DNA of 64,000 bases from JAGNKE01 sp965230245 (lineage in GTDB: Bacteria > Pseudomonadota > Alphaproteobacteria > Micavibrionales > Micavibrionaceae), in NCBI GenBank assembly GCA_965230245.1, contig OZ246000.1, positions 806,001 to 870,000 on the forward strand, read 5' to 3'. Below are positions 17,405 to 28,800 of the stretch, in pieces (within the stretch, counting starts at the first letter, position 1; the number at the start of each line of letters is the position of its first letter). Under the pieces are notes generated by a model. It was not told the DNA's origin and did no database searches. It saw nothing but the letters and a program-made list of their open reading frames with translations. The translations under genes and the position numbers were made by a program.

Positions 17405-18853
17405 TTAGCGCTCATTCATCGCGTTTTCGACCGTCTTAAGGAACGGCTTGAGCAAATACTGCATCACGGTTTTCTCACCTGTCAGGATATCGACACTGGC
17501 AACCATCCCCGGAATAATCGGCAAAATTTCGTTCTTCCGCTTCAATTCCGTCTCATAAGTACGAAGGCGCACGCGATAATAACTATTACCCTGCTCATCT
17601 TCAAACGTATCGGCGGAAATATCCAGCAATTCACCCTTCAACCCGCCATAGACCGAGAAATCATACGCGGTAAGTTTGATCACCGCTTGCTGCCCCGGAT
17701 ATATAAACGCCCGATCAGAAGGCTTCACGCGAGCCTCAACGATTAGCTGGTCATCCTTCGGAACGATCTTTACAAAATCCTCACCGGGGCGAACAACACC
17801 GCCGATCGTCTTAACCGTAATCTCCTGTATGGTTCCCGAAACGGGGGAACGGATTTCCGTGCGCGTTTTGCGTTCTTTCAACGCTGACAAACGCTCCCTG
17901 ATTTCGTTCATCTCGGTCAGTTTTGCGGCAAGCTCCGTCTGTGCTTCTGCCCGCGCCGTACTCTCCATATCCGCGATACGCGCTTTTGCTTCCTCAATCG
18001 CTGATTTGGCACGCGGCAACTGTGATGTCGCGCTATTCAACTCACTGGTTTTTTCCTTGATCGCACGGTCAAGCTGCAGCAATTCCAGCTTCGGTGCAGA
18101 GCCCCGCTCGACCAGTGGCGCAATCATGCGGCGCTCGTCACGTTGCAAACGGATAACCCCGCGCAAATCCCCGATGCGGGTATTCAACTCGTCAACTTCT
18201 TGTTCACGCTGTGCAAGCTGCTGCTTCAGAACGCTAAGCTGGCCTTCGCGCTGCTTCTGATTGGCACGGAACGTATTCATCTCCTCAACCACGCTGCTCG
18301 GCGCACCATCGACAACCTCGTCAGGAAACTCGAAACTTTCTTTGCCTTCCGCCTCCGCCTGCAAACGCGTTATAGAAGCAAGCAAACCAAGATAGCGCGC
18401 GCGGTTCGCCCCCAAATCGGAAGACGCCTCGATATCGCTCAAACGTGCAATAACTTGCCCGCTATTCACTTCCTGACCTTCCTTGACAAGAATTTCCTCA
18501 ATAATACCTGCTTCCAAAGTCTGCAAAGCTTGCACCTCACTCGACGGAATGATCTTACCGTCCCCACGCGTCACTTCATCCAGCGTTGCCAAACTGGCCC
18601 AGATGACAAAAAACGCAAAAAACAAAAAGATAGTAGCCAGTAATATATGCTTTGATAGAGGCATCTCGTCATCAGTATCAAAAAATACCATTGCACGCGC
18701 TTGCGCTTTGTCAGCCTGTTCTTGCGCCCATCCCTGCCGTATAGCCGTCCATTCTGCAGCCTCATTCACGCTCTGACCACCCTGTCCGACTACATCCTTT
18801 TGTGCAGCATTTTTAGCAGGCGCTTTTTTGTTCTGTTTAGAGGTATCAGACAT
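17405..18853 (-). CDS. type I secretion membrane fusion protein (HlyD family)
   Basis: Periplasmic adaptor linking the inner-membrane ABC exporter to TolC. Seen: a cytoplasmic N-terminus rich in Lys/Gln, one transmembrane helix (HILLATIFLFFAFFVIWASL), a biotinyl-lipoyl-like hairpin (DGKIIPSSEVQALQTLEAGII), a long coiled coil at about 140-330 with heptads, a beta-barrel domain (RSPVSGTIQEI...), and the C-terminal region IIPGMVASVDILTGEKT typical of T1SS fusion proteins. ATG at 18853 is chosen over an upstream frame start because GGAG lies 7 nt before it; it overlaps the stop of the ABC gene by 8 bp, indicating translational coupling. Length 482. Confidence 0.93.
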   Translation of the reverse strand: MSDTSKQNKKAPAKNAAQKDVVGQGGQSVNEAAEWTAIRQGWAQEQADKAQARAMVFFDTDDEMPLSKHILLATIFLFFAFFVIWASLATLDEVTRGDGKIIPSSEVQALQTLEAGIIEEILVKEGQEVNSGQVIARLSDIEASSDLGANRARYLGLLASITRLQAEAEGKESFEFPDEVVDGAPSSVVEEMNTFRANQKQREGQLSVLKQQLAQREQEVDELNTRIGDLRGVIRLQRDERRMIAPLVERGSAPKLELLQLDRAIKEKTSELNSATSQLPRAKSAIEEAKARIADMESTARAEAQTELAAKLTEMNEIRERLSALKERKTRTEIRSPVSGTIQEITVKTIGGVVRPGEDFVKIVPKDDQLIVEARVKPSDRAFIYPGQQAVIKLTAYDFSVYGGLKGELLDISADTFEDEQGNSYYRVRLRTYETELKRKNEILPIIPGMVASVDILTGEKTVMQYLLKPFLKTVENAMNER

Positions 18854-21224
18854 TCGTATTCTCCGCTGAAGATCCGTATTGTCTGGCCTGCAATTTAGCA
18901 ATCACATCATCTTTCGGCCCGTATGCAACCAGCTTACCCCGATCAATCAGGATCAGCTTATCAACCAGTGAGAGCATAGACCCTTTATGCGTAATCAGAA
19001 TCGTTGTCTTGTTCTGACAGATCATGCCCAAACGCTTTCGCAGTCTATTCTCGGAGGCAGGATCCATTGATGCGGTCGGCTCGTCCAGAACCAGAATCGG
19101 CGGATCGTAAAGCAATGCGCGCGCAATCGCGACTGCTTGTCTTTGTCCGCCTGACAGCGCCTCTCCACGCTCTCCGACTTGCGTATCAAGCCCCGTCGGA
19201 GAATCTTTCAAAAACTCCAGAACCCCCGAAAGCTCGGCGGCTTTCATAACCGCACGGTCTGGGGCGGTTTCGTGCCCCATCGTGATATTGTCCCGAACGG
19301 AACCGAAGAAAAGCTGCGGGCTTTGTTGAACGGCACCAAGATTGCGGCGCAAATCACCGGGATCAATCTGGCGGACATCCGTCCCGTCAATCTGAACGGA
19401 ACCGCTCGTCGGCTCGTAAAGATTAAGCAACAAACGTTCGATGGTCGTCTTACCCGATCCGACAGCGCCGATAATTCCGACCCGGTCGCCCGGCTCGATC
19501 ACAAAGCTCATATTGTTGAGAGACGGCGTGGTTTGTTCAGGGTAATTGAATACAACCTCACGGAATTCAACACGGCCACGCACATCAGGCATCGTGACGA
19601 AATGTTTGCCGAAAGGCCTTTCGACAGGACGTTTCATCAAATCATCAAGCTGGACAAGCGCTTCCTTCGATTGGTTCAAACGCGTCAAAAGTCCTGCAAT
19701 CTGTGCCAAAGGCCCCATGGCACGACCGGACAAAATCACACAGGCAATCAAGCCCCCTTGTGTCATCATACCTTCACTGATCAGGTAAACGCCGACAATC
19801 ACAATCCCGACGCTGACAAGTTGTTGGATAAACAGCGCCCAATTCTGCGCCAAAGCCGCCAGCTGACGGGATTTAACCGCCGTTCTGGACGCTTTATCCG
19901 TCAACTCTTCCCAGTTACGCTGCGTATGACCTTCCGCAGCCTGCACCTTAATGGTCTCAAGCCCGATAATCGTCTCGAACAACAACGCATTTTTAAGGGC
20001 GCTCTCGTGCATGGATTCTTTTGTGATCTTTTGCATCGGCTTCTGTAAATACAGCCCCATACCGACCACCAGCGGGATCGCCGCCAAAGGCACAAACGCT
20101 ATAGGCCCGCCTACTAGCGCAATCACGGCGATGTAGAGAAAAATAAACGGCAGGTCGATCAAGGCCGCCATTGTAGCAGAGGTAAAGAAATCCCGAAGCG
20201 TTTCAAACTCCTTCATATTGCTGGCAAGTACGCCCGCGCTGCGAGGCCTAGCGGCCATCGTCATCCCCATAATTTGCTCGAATAATGCTGCGGATATCTT
20301 AACATCCGCCTTTCGCCCCGCATGATCGAGGAAATGCGCGCGCAAGTTTCGCAGAATAAAATCGAAGATATAGGCAACGATAATACCCACAGATAAGGCC
20401 CATAAGGTCTCGAACGCACTATTCGGCACCACGCGGTCATAAACGTTCATAATAAAAATCGAACTGGCCAAGCCGATCACATTGATGATCACAGCGGCAA
20501 TAATAACTTCCGAATAGATCGTACGGTTCTTCTTTAAATTCGCCCAGAACCAGTCACGGCCAGAGTCAATCTCGGCAGGCCCTGCCCGCTCGTCCGAACG
20601 CGCGGTCGGGCGCACAAAAAACGAATATCCGACATAAAGATTCTTTAATTGCTGCAGACTTAAAACCTGCTTTTCATCTTTAGTCTCGGGAAACTGAACA
20701 ACAAACCGCGTTTCCGGATGAACTTCAATCGGTGCGCCTTTTTCCTTCTTCTTCGGCAAATGCCCTTCGGGGTATTGAACATCCCACAATATGCAAGCCT
20801 GCCTGTCTTCCAGAGACAGAACACACGGTAAATTCGGCGCAATCGCAAGAGATTCCAATGACCGTTCGGCCAAAACAGCCTGCAAATCGGCACGCTCAGC
20901 CGCGCGCACAAACAAAGCGGGCGTGATACCCGTCGGCGGAATGGGCAATCCGGCTGTCAGTGATGACGGACTGACGCGACGGCCATAATATCCGGCCATA
21001 AGACACAAACAATCAACGAGAGAATCACTGATCGCCATACGATCAGCCTGCAACGGCCAGCCATCCGAAGACTTATTACGGGCATCTTGATCCTGAACAT
21101 CAACAGAACCTTGCGCCTGATCCTGAACAGAAGAAGAACCGCCCCCTTTTTGGCGCGGCTCCTGATTTTTTTTGATATTTTTCTTAGAACGAGATGTTCT
21201 AGGCGTCTTGTCTTTATCGCTCAA
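18846..21224 (-). CDS. type I secretion ABC exporter with degenerate C39-like domain (LssB/LapB type)
   Basis: Inner-membrane ATPase that pushes the adhesin through the TolC channel. Seen: a ~60-residue Gln/Ser/Lys-rich N-terminal extension, a C39-like domain at about 65-200 in which the catalytic Cys motif is replaced (SLVDCLCLMAGYYGRRVS), five or six transmembrane helices from about 245 to 460, and the NBD with Walker A GAVGSGKTT, signature LSGGQRQAVAIARALL, Walker B ILVLDEPT and switch His in ITHKG. A non-catalytic C39-like domain is the mark of exporters for giant RTX proteins, which are not leader-peptide cleaved. The start is TTG with AGGA 4 nt upstream. It lies 40 bp after tolC; hlyD overlaps its end by 8 bp. 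Confidence 0.94.
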   Translation of the reverse strand: MSDKDKTPRTSRSKKNIKKNQEPRQKGGGSSSVQDQAQGSVDVQDQDARNKSSDGWPLQADRMAISDSLVDCLCLMAGYYGRRVSPSSLTAGLPIPPTGITPALFVRAAERADLQAVLAERSLESLAIAPNLPCVLSLEDRQACILWDVQYPEGHLPKKKEKGAPIEVHPETRFVVQFPETKDEKQVLSLQQLKNLYVGYSFFVRPTARSDERAGPAEIDSGRDWFWANLKKNRTIYSEVIIAAVIINVIGLASSIFIMNVYDRVVPNSAFETLWALSVGIIVAYIFDFILRNLRAHFLDHAGRKADVKISAALFEQIMGMTMAARPRSAGVLASNMKEFETLRDFFTSATMAALIDLPFIFLYIAVIALVGGPIAFVPLAAIPLVVGMGLYLQKPMQKITKESMHESALKNALLFETIIGLETIKVQAAEGHTQRNWEELTDKASRTAVKSRQLAALAQNWALFIQQLVSVGIVIVGVYLISEGMMTQGGLIACVILSGRAMGPLAQIAGLLTRLNQSKEALVQLDDLMKRPVERPFGKHFVTMPDVRGRVEFREVVFNYPEQTTPSLNNMSFVIEPGDRVGIIGAVGSGKTTIERLLLNLYEPTSGSVQIDGTDVRQIDPGDLRRNLGAVQQSPQLFFGSVRDNITMGHETAPDRAVMKAAELSGVLEFLKDSPTGLDTQVGERGEALSGGQRQAVAIARALLYDPPILVLDEPTASMDPASENRLRKRLGMICQNKTTILITHKGSMLSLVDKLILIDRGKLVAYGPKDDVIAKLQARQYGSSAENTNV

Positions 21225-21267
21225 CGTTCCTGGCCCGTTTCAAAGATTAACAGTATCGCGCTGTGAA

Positions 21268-22665
21268 TTAACGCGCATCCTGCTGTTCTTTGTAAGACCA
21301 TTCGTCTTCAGATGCAATAACACTCTCGCGCGGGTAGTTAACACCGAGCGTTGGGAGCAAATCACCCTTCAGCGCCAGCAATCTGTAGACCGCAAACATT
21401 TCAAGAAATTCAGCGTTTACAGTGTTACTGCGGGACACAAACAACTCGTTTTGTGAGTCCAGAACATCCAGAAGGGTACGGCGATCCAGATTGAACTGGT
21501 CTTTGTAGGCTTTCACGACTTCTGTATTGGCTTGCGCCTGTGATGAAAAGTAAGACGCACGCTCACCGGCCGAAACCATGCTGGCCCATGTCTGGCGAAC
21601 ATCGTTTTCGACGGAACGCGCAGCTTCCGCACGGGCTTCCTTGGACTGCTGGTGACGGTGAATGAACTCGCGCTTACGGGCATTATCCGCACCACCGCGA
21701 TACAAATTCCAGTTCAGCACGACAAGCGCGGATGCGCTTGTATCACGCCCTTCAACACCGCCGAGATCATGACCGGAACGCGCATTCAACTGCAAGTCCA
21801 GCTGAGGATACATTGTAGATTTCGTACCCTGTGCTTCGGCATATGCAACCTCAATATCGGCTGTAAAAATATCCAATGTCGGGCTATGTGACATAGTCTT
21901 GACAACTGCATCTTCAACATCCGATGGCAACGCATCAAAAGGAATAACCGGAAACTCAAGATCAACCGGAGCATCACCGACTTCACGGCGGTATTCCGCT
22001 TCTGCGTTTCTCAAAGCCTGACGTGTGCTGGATTCTGTCGCTCGCGCAGAGGCCAGACGCGCATTGGCCTGCTCAAGGTCAGCTTGTGTAGAACGACCCG
22101 CATCAACACCTTCCTGAATTTGATCCAGAATAGAGATGTGCTCGGCCACATTCTGACGTGCAATCAAGAGCAACTGACGCTGGCGCATGACTTCAAGATA
22201 GGCTTCTACAATGGACAGACCGACAAGTTCAGCTGTCTCACGAACGCGGTGCGCAGAAGAAATCACACGGGCTTCCTGACGCATCACTTCGTACTTCGCC
22301 TCGAAACCGTCAAAAAGCATTTGCGTTAATGTAATACCGATTTCACTGCGGAACAGATCTTCTTCGTCATCATCGTCCGATCCGGCACGTGTACCCGGAT
22401 CATCCGTGTGTTCAAACCCGGCATCGCCTCGAACATCAATAGATGGCAAAAACAGCGCTTCACCTTGGTTTAGCTCTTCATCCGTCGCACGGCGGCTCGC
22501 AGCCACAGTCCCGTATTCCGGATTAGTCGAAATACCGATTGAAACCGCATCACTCAAAGTCATAACTTTGTTTTCCTGTGATTGAACCTGCACGGCTCCG
22601 GAAAACATCAGCGCGGATGTCATGGTTGCCAGAAATAATTTCTGAATAGTTTTACTCGAAGTCAC
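21268..22665 (-). CDS. tolC: TolC-family outer-membrane channel of the type I secretion system
   Basis: Outer-membrane trimer tunnel completing the exporter. Seen: a signal peptide (LFLATMTSALMFSGAVQ), then two internally duplicated helical halves with the usual NPEYGTVAASRR entry and ASARATESSTRQALRNAEAEYRREVG / AARSVENDVRQTW helical segments, and DVLDSQNELFVSRSN near the end of the second half. Length about 465. GTG at 22665 is preferred to GTG at 22674, because the GAGGTGA ribosome site would overlap the latter. It sits immediately upstream of the ABC and fusion-protein genes and downstream of the adhesin gene. Confidence 0.92.
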   Translation of the reverse strand: MTSSKTIQKLFLATMTSALMFSGAVQVQSQENKVMTLSDAVSIGISTNPEYGTVAASRRATDEELNQGEALFLPSIDVRGDAGFEHTDDPGTRAGSDDDDEEDLFRSEIGITLTQMLFDGFEAKYEVMRQEARVISSAHRVRETAELVGLSIVEAYLEVMRQRQLLLIARQNVAEHISILDQIQEGVDAGRSTQADLEQANARLASARATESSTRQALRNAEAEYRREVGDAPVDLEFPVIPFDALPSDVEDAVVKTMSHSPTLDIFTADIEVAYAEAQGTKSTMYPQLDLQLNARSGHDLGGVEGRDTSASALVVLNWNLYRGGADNARKREFIHRHQQSKEARAEAARSVENDVRQTWASMVSAGERASYFSSQAQANTEVVKAYKDQFNLDRRTLLDVLDSQNELFVSRSNTVNAEFLEMFAVYRLLALKGDLLPTLGVNYPRESVIASEDEWSYKEQQDAR

Positions 22666-22890
22666 TGTACTCACCTCATAAATTAAACTCAGCCCGACGT
22701 CCCCAACGTCAGAGTAATAAAGTTATAGTTTTACGCCCTCTTTATGCCTTTTTTGAACAAATCAATCAAGAAAAACTTTTATGTTTTTTCAAAGACTTAA
22801 GCCAAAAAAAAATCATAAATCTAAAACTCGAGCCGCCCTTTATAAACCCAGAAAACAAAAGGACGACCCGAAACTGTTTATCCTATGACC

Positions 22891-25800
22891 CTAAACTGTC
22901 GTATCAGCCTTGATAGCAGTTGTCAGATCAAGCCCCGTTACATCGTGTAAAATAGCCAGATTAATGGAACCTGTCCCCGTGCTCGTACCTGTCGGGTCAA
23001 TAGAAATAATAGTGTCACCGCCGACTTCCGTCGCAATCACAAAATTATTAATTGCTGTGGTCATATCGACCGGACTACCGGATGTCAAATCGCTCAGAAT
23101 TGTGGATAGATCAAGCAGATCGCCTTCTGCAACATCGAAATCCATAATCTCATCAAAACCTTCATCGACTGATTCGAACAGGAATATGTCCGCACCGGAC
23201 CCACCGAAGATAATATCGTTACCTTCACCACCGGAGATGACATCGTTACCCTCCTGACCGAAGATCAGATCATCGCCGGCACCGCCGGAAATAACGTCAT
23301 TCCCGCCACTGCGTCCGTCACCGAGAGAATTCACGCTCTCCTGCGCGAGAGACTCGGCATTATCGCGGATATAAGCGATCGTATCCTCGCGGTCCCAATC
23401 AGGAGAAACGGCGCTTTCGCCGGCTTCCAGCTTTTCAAAAACGTCCCATCCGGAACCGTCCGTCACGCTCAAACCTTTCATGAAGGCCAGATCATCCGTA
23501 AACAGCACATCACCAAAGATAATGTCATTACTCTCACCGCCCTCAAGAACATCGTCACCAACCGCATCCAGATTAAGAACGGGATTGAGATCTTCAAGAG
23601 CAGCCGTCAGGTCGCCGGGCTCATCAATATTAATGGCATCACCATCGCTATCAATAATGTTCAAACGCGCAATCGCACTGCTGACATCAATACCGACGCC
23701 GATCACCTCATCACTCAACGTCTGAAGTGTCAGAACTTCGTTTGTCCCGTCAGAACCTGTGATTTCACCTGTGACGGTTGCAACATTTCCGCTTTGCGGG
23801 TTGCCATCTTCATTAATGAAACGGTTCGGCTCACCATCGGAAATGAAATAACTGTAAGTGATTGCATCACCGCCAAGAGGCTCACCGCCTTCCAGCCAGT
23901 TTATCGCAGACTGCAACGGCGCCTCATAGTTTGTATAACCACCTGTCGTCAAACCTTCCAGATACGCAATCGCATCTGCAAGATCATCCGCATCGGTCAC
24001 CATAAACGTGGCCTCGGATGTCGTATCCGTATTAAAGGTCACCATGTGAACTTTTACATTCCCATCTTCATAAGCACCAATATTTGTCATTAGGCTTTGC
24101 ATCGCATCAATTAACAAAGAAATACGGGAACTTGCATTCACCGGATTGCCCATAGATCCGCTAACATCCAGCATAAAGACCATATTATAGTCCTGTGTGT
24201 CCTGCTGAAGGAAAGAACCGCCGGCATCACCGACCAGAATGTCTGCACCGTCTGTACCAGTAATCACGCCTTCATCGCCGCCAACACGATGTGGAACATC
24301 GGAGTCGCCGTTATCATCAACGTTCTCTCCGACAATAAGCTCACCTTCGATGCATTCAAGAGTCAACGTGGCCGTATCCGCATCACCATCTGCATCTGTC
24401 ACGGTGTATGTAAACGTATCGGTAGCACAATCACAGCCGCCATACTCAACTTCCACATTATTAAGAAGGAAAGATGCACCCAACTCCTGACCTGCATTCG
24501 TGGAATAAAGGTCGATGCTCTCGATTTCACGCCCGTCATAATCGGCACTATCGATCGTAAAGGTAATGGTGCCGTCAATAATCTCACCAGGCGTAAATTC
24601 CTGCTCACCGATTTCATAAGACCCGTCGGTAAAGAAGATTTTGAAATCAACGCCGTGATTTCCATCATCATTGTTATCACCAATTTCCGCAATCGTGAGA
24701 GTGACCGCCTTGGCATTCTCCTCAAAGGAAATATTGAAGGTTTCGCCCTTCGGCCAGACCTTTTTGGAGTCGTTGGTATTAAGGTTATCAATACCCAAAC
24801 CTGAACCGTCCGCTGTATCCAGCCAGAAAATATCTGCGTTATCAGGATCGTCAATCGTAATCGTGATGCCGTTCTTGGTCAGAACATCCTGAAGACCGTC
24901 GACATCGCTTTTGACCGGATCAAGGCTTGCCGTCTCGCCGGAACCGTCATCACACAAAGTATATGTATATGACCCGTCCGCAAAGATTTCCAAACTGCCG
25001 AATTTGCCTTCGATAATTGCACCCGTATCCGGGTCAACATTAATCACGTTACCGTCAAACTCGATCTGTGTAACCGTGTTGGCGTCATCCTGACTGAGCG
25101 TGTCATTGTCCAGAACATTACCGTCAATTTCGCCCAGCGTCTTATCAAACGCGACGTCATCATCGGCTGCAACCGGACCGTCATCGAAGACCTTGACAGT
25201 GATTGTGGCATCCGCACTGTCATCGTCACTGTCATTCGCAGTCACGCCGAAAGTCAGATCAATCATATCGTTCGGATCATCCATATCCGCATGATCAAGA
25301 GGACCAAGCAGCGTAAACGTATAATCACCATCAGTCTCAATTTTCAGAGTGAAGATATCAACACCATCGGCTTTCCCGAAATAGGTATCGCCGACAAGGG
25401 TGACATCAACCGGAACATTGTTAGATGTTAAAGCACCGTCTTTCGCACCGGCAAAACCAAAACTGTCAACACCGGTTGGCGTGAACGTCCCCGGCGTATC
25501 ATCACCGAAATCAGCCGTAACAACCGAGCCTTCAACAACGGAACCGCCGGCAAGGTCAGTTTCATCTACGGCGATTGCATCAGGATCAGCAATGACGGGT
25601 TGATCATCATCCTCAAGTGTCTTGATCGTTAAGACAGCATTATCGGTGTCGCCGTCTCCATCCACCAAAACATAACCAAATTCATCAACAACACATTCGG
25701 GATGCTCGCTACCGGTAGGACGATTAGCGGTGTCATACCAGCCCTGCCCCGTGATAGTCCACTGGCTCAGATAACCATCGTCATTATAGGAAGTTTCCAG

Positions 25801-28800
25801 ACCCGTAACAGGGTGCAGCCACATACCGATCAGATCACCGAACGATACGCCCGTCCATTCGCCGTCCGGACCGTAAAGCGGATCATGCTCTTGGATCAGC
25901 GTGGCATCCAGCGCAAAACTGAAAACATTATTTCCATCAGAATCTGTTGATACAGTAATGAAATCAAACAGCTCAGGATTGGTCAGGGAACTCAAAATCG
26001 TGTCAGGCGCCTGCGCCCCCGGATCACCCGATCCGTCTTGCCAGCTCGTCAGAGTGTTCAGACCGTTATAGGCATAGATCGTAATCACCGGCTCTGGCCC
26101 GCTGGCATCGAAATAAACCAGCGCCATCTCCGCCTCGTGCCCTTTTGGATTCGGCCCGCCATTCAGAGCAAGCGTAAAGCCATCCGACTCTGGCCCGACC
26201 GTCAAGCTAAATTCAAAATCATCGGTCGCTTCGTTATAAGAAGTCGTGACATTCTTGATATCGCCGCCGCCATCGCTACCCGGAGGGTTATCGATAGAAT
26301 AGGTGTAGGTCTTGCCCAGCGCGTTATCATTCGCAACATATGAATACGCCCCCGTGTTGTTAATGGTCAGCGTTCCGAAATCACCTTCGATCATGATATC
26401 GGAACCGTCCACGGGCAGATCGTAGCTCACACCGTCAAACGAAACAGACTGGATCGTATTGTCGACATCAACGCTCTGATCATCATTATCGATGACGTTG
26501 CCGCTGATAACCTCGCCCTGCTCGCCGGAATTCATATCATCCTCGGCGACCGGCTCGTCATCATACAGATCAATGCCGATGATCGTAGAAACGGTGTCAC
26601 CGTCAAAATCAACCACATCAATACCGAATTGTAGCCACAAAACATCATCCGCAGGATCAAGCCCTTCCGGATGATCAATTGCAACAAATTGCGTGTAGGT
26701 GTAGGAACCCGTGCTGAGATCCACATCAAGTGTGAAGATCACAAGATCACCAATCGTACCGACATAACCCGTACCGTCTGGGTTCAGATCCACATCAACA
26801 TCGACACCACCTGAAGTCAGCGGCTGATTCGCACCGCCCGGCTCGTACTTGACTGTGAAATTACCGTTCAGACGCAACTCGCCCGCACCGTCATTACCGA
26901 AGTCAAAGTCAAATGTGCGGTTAATCACGATCGGCTCGACCGCCAGTGTCGATTCATCGGCAAACGAGTATTGCGGCTCAGCGCTCGGCGCATCATCCAG
27001 AACGGTGATGATGATATTCGCGGTGTCCGTATCACCATCCGCATCGGTCGCTGTCACACCAAAACGCAACGCAACGGCCTCGTTGGGGTTATTTGGATCA
27101 GGGTGGTCGACAGGTGCCAACAAGGTAAACGTATACTCGCCGTCGGACTGGATCACCATTGTAAACACATCACCGGCACTGGTCGAACCCGTGTAAGTAT
27201 TCGTGTCGGCGTCAAAATCAACGGTGATAGGCTCACCCTGTGAGGTCAGCCCATCAATGAAGGAGAAGCCGTTAGCGGTGAAGTCACCTGGTGTGTCATC
27301 ACCGAAATTCGCCTCAACCTGCCCTGTTACCGATGTTGTCGGATCAAGGTTGGTTTCATCAACGTTTGCGATTTCTGGCAGAACGATGACAGGAACATCA
27401 TCATCCTTCACACTCAGAACAACCGTATCGGTATTGCTCGCACGGTTATCAGACGTATCCGGCTCGCCGCCGCTGGTGTTTTGCTCGAACGCAATCGATT
27501 CAATCGTAATCGTGTAATCACCTTCATCGGTGCCTTCAGGAACGTTCAACGTAAGACCATCCAACTGATCCGGCATCAAAGTCCATGTATCCTCAACAGG
27601 ATCATAAGTTCCCGCCGAAAGCGTGACACCTTCGGGCAAACCACTGATCACAATCGCCTCAATCACCTCGGATCCGTCCGTGTCCGTCACATCCGTGCTA
27701 ATCGTGAACGGAATGCTGTTGCCGTCCTCGACACACAAATCATCACCGCCATCGACTGTCGGCTCATCCGCAACCGCATCAACGATAATGTTAAAGCTGT
27801 CCGGTGCGGAGTCAGCACTGATACCCGCATCGGGATCGGTTGCCGTCGCCGTTGCCACCAATCCGCTCAGGTCGATATCGCTGTCCGCAGGCGGGGTAAA
27901 GGTCAAAAGCGTATCAAGGCTCTCACCCGGCGCAAGAACAACCGTCCATGTGCCAGTCGTATCATCATACGTGCCGATCGGTGCGGAAAAACCCCAGCTC
28001 GGATCAATACCTGTCACTGTCACAGTTAGAAACTCACCGGCCGCAGGGTTATCACCCAGCGCCGCCGTAATCGGCACATCCACCGTGCCGTCTTCTTTAA
28101 CGATAACATCATCGACACCGTTATTGACTTCAACCGTTGGAGGATTGATCACAGGGGCCCATGTCAGGGTAAACGGATCAGAAGCGGAGTTTGTGTTATC
28201 CGCACTATCCGGTTCACCGTCTCCGGGATTTTCGGTCGTGAAGACCGTCGCCACCAGATTGATGGAACCACTGAAATTCGGATCATCCGGCGTAATCGTC
28301 AAACCGATAATCTCATCCGGCGTAAACTCCCATACGCCCGGGGAAACTTCCGTCCCCGCAGACGGCGTAAACCCGTCAGGAATACCGGAAATCTGGTACT
28401 TCACAATCGTCTCGGACCCGTCATCGGATCCGACGCCATTGTTGACCTCTTCACCCGTCAGGGCAGACAGATCAACGTCCAGAGGCGTACCCTCATCACC
28501 GCTGTCATCTTCAGCCGTAATCTCGGGATCATCCGCTACCGCATCAACGATAATGTTAAAGCTGTCCGGTGCGGAGTCAGCACTGATACCCGCATCGGGA
28601 TCGGTTGCCGTCGCCGTTGCCACCAATCCGCTCAGGTCGATATCGCTGTCCGCAGGCGGGGTAAAGGTCAAAAGCGTATCAAGGCTCTCACCCGGCGCAA
28701 GAACAACCGTCCATGTGCCAGTCGTATCATCATACGTGCCGATCGGCGCGGAAAAACCCCAGCTCGGATCAATACCTGTCACTGTCACAGTTAGAAACTC

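Noticed and set aside
19179..20048. A 289-codon plus-strand frame opposite the ABC exporter.
   Set aside because: Antisense of the nucleotide-binding domain; no supporting features.
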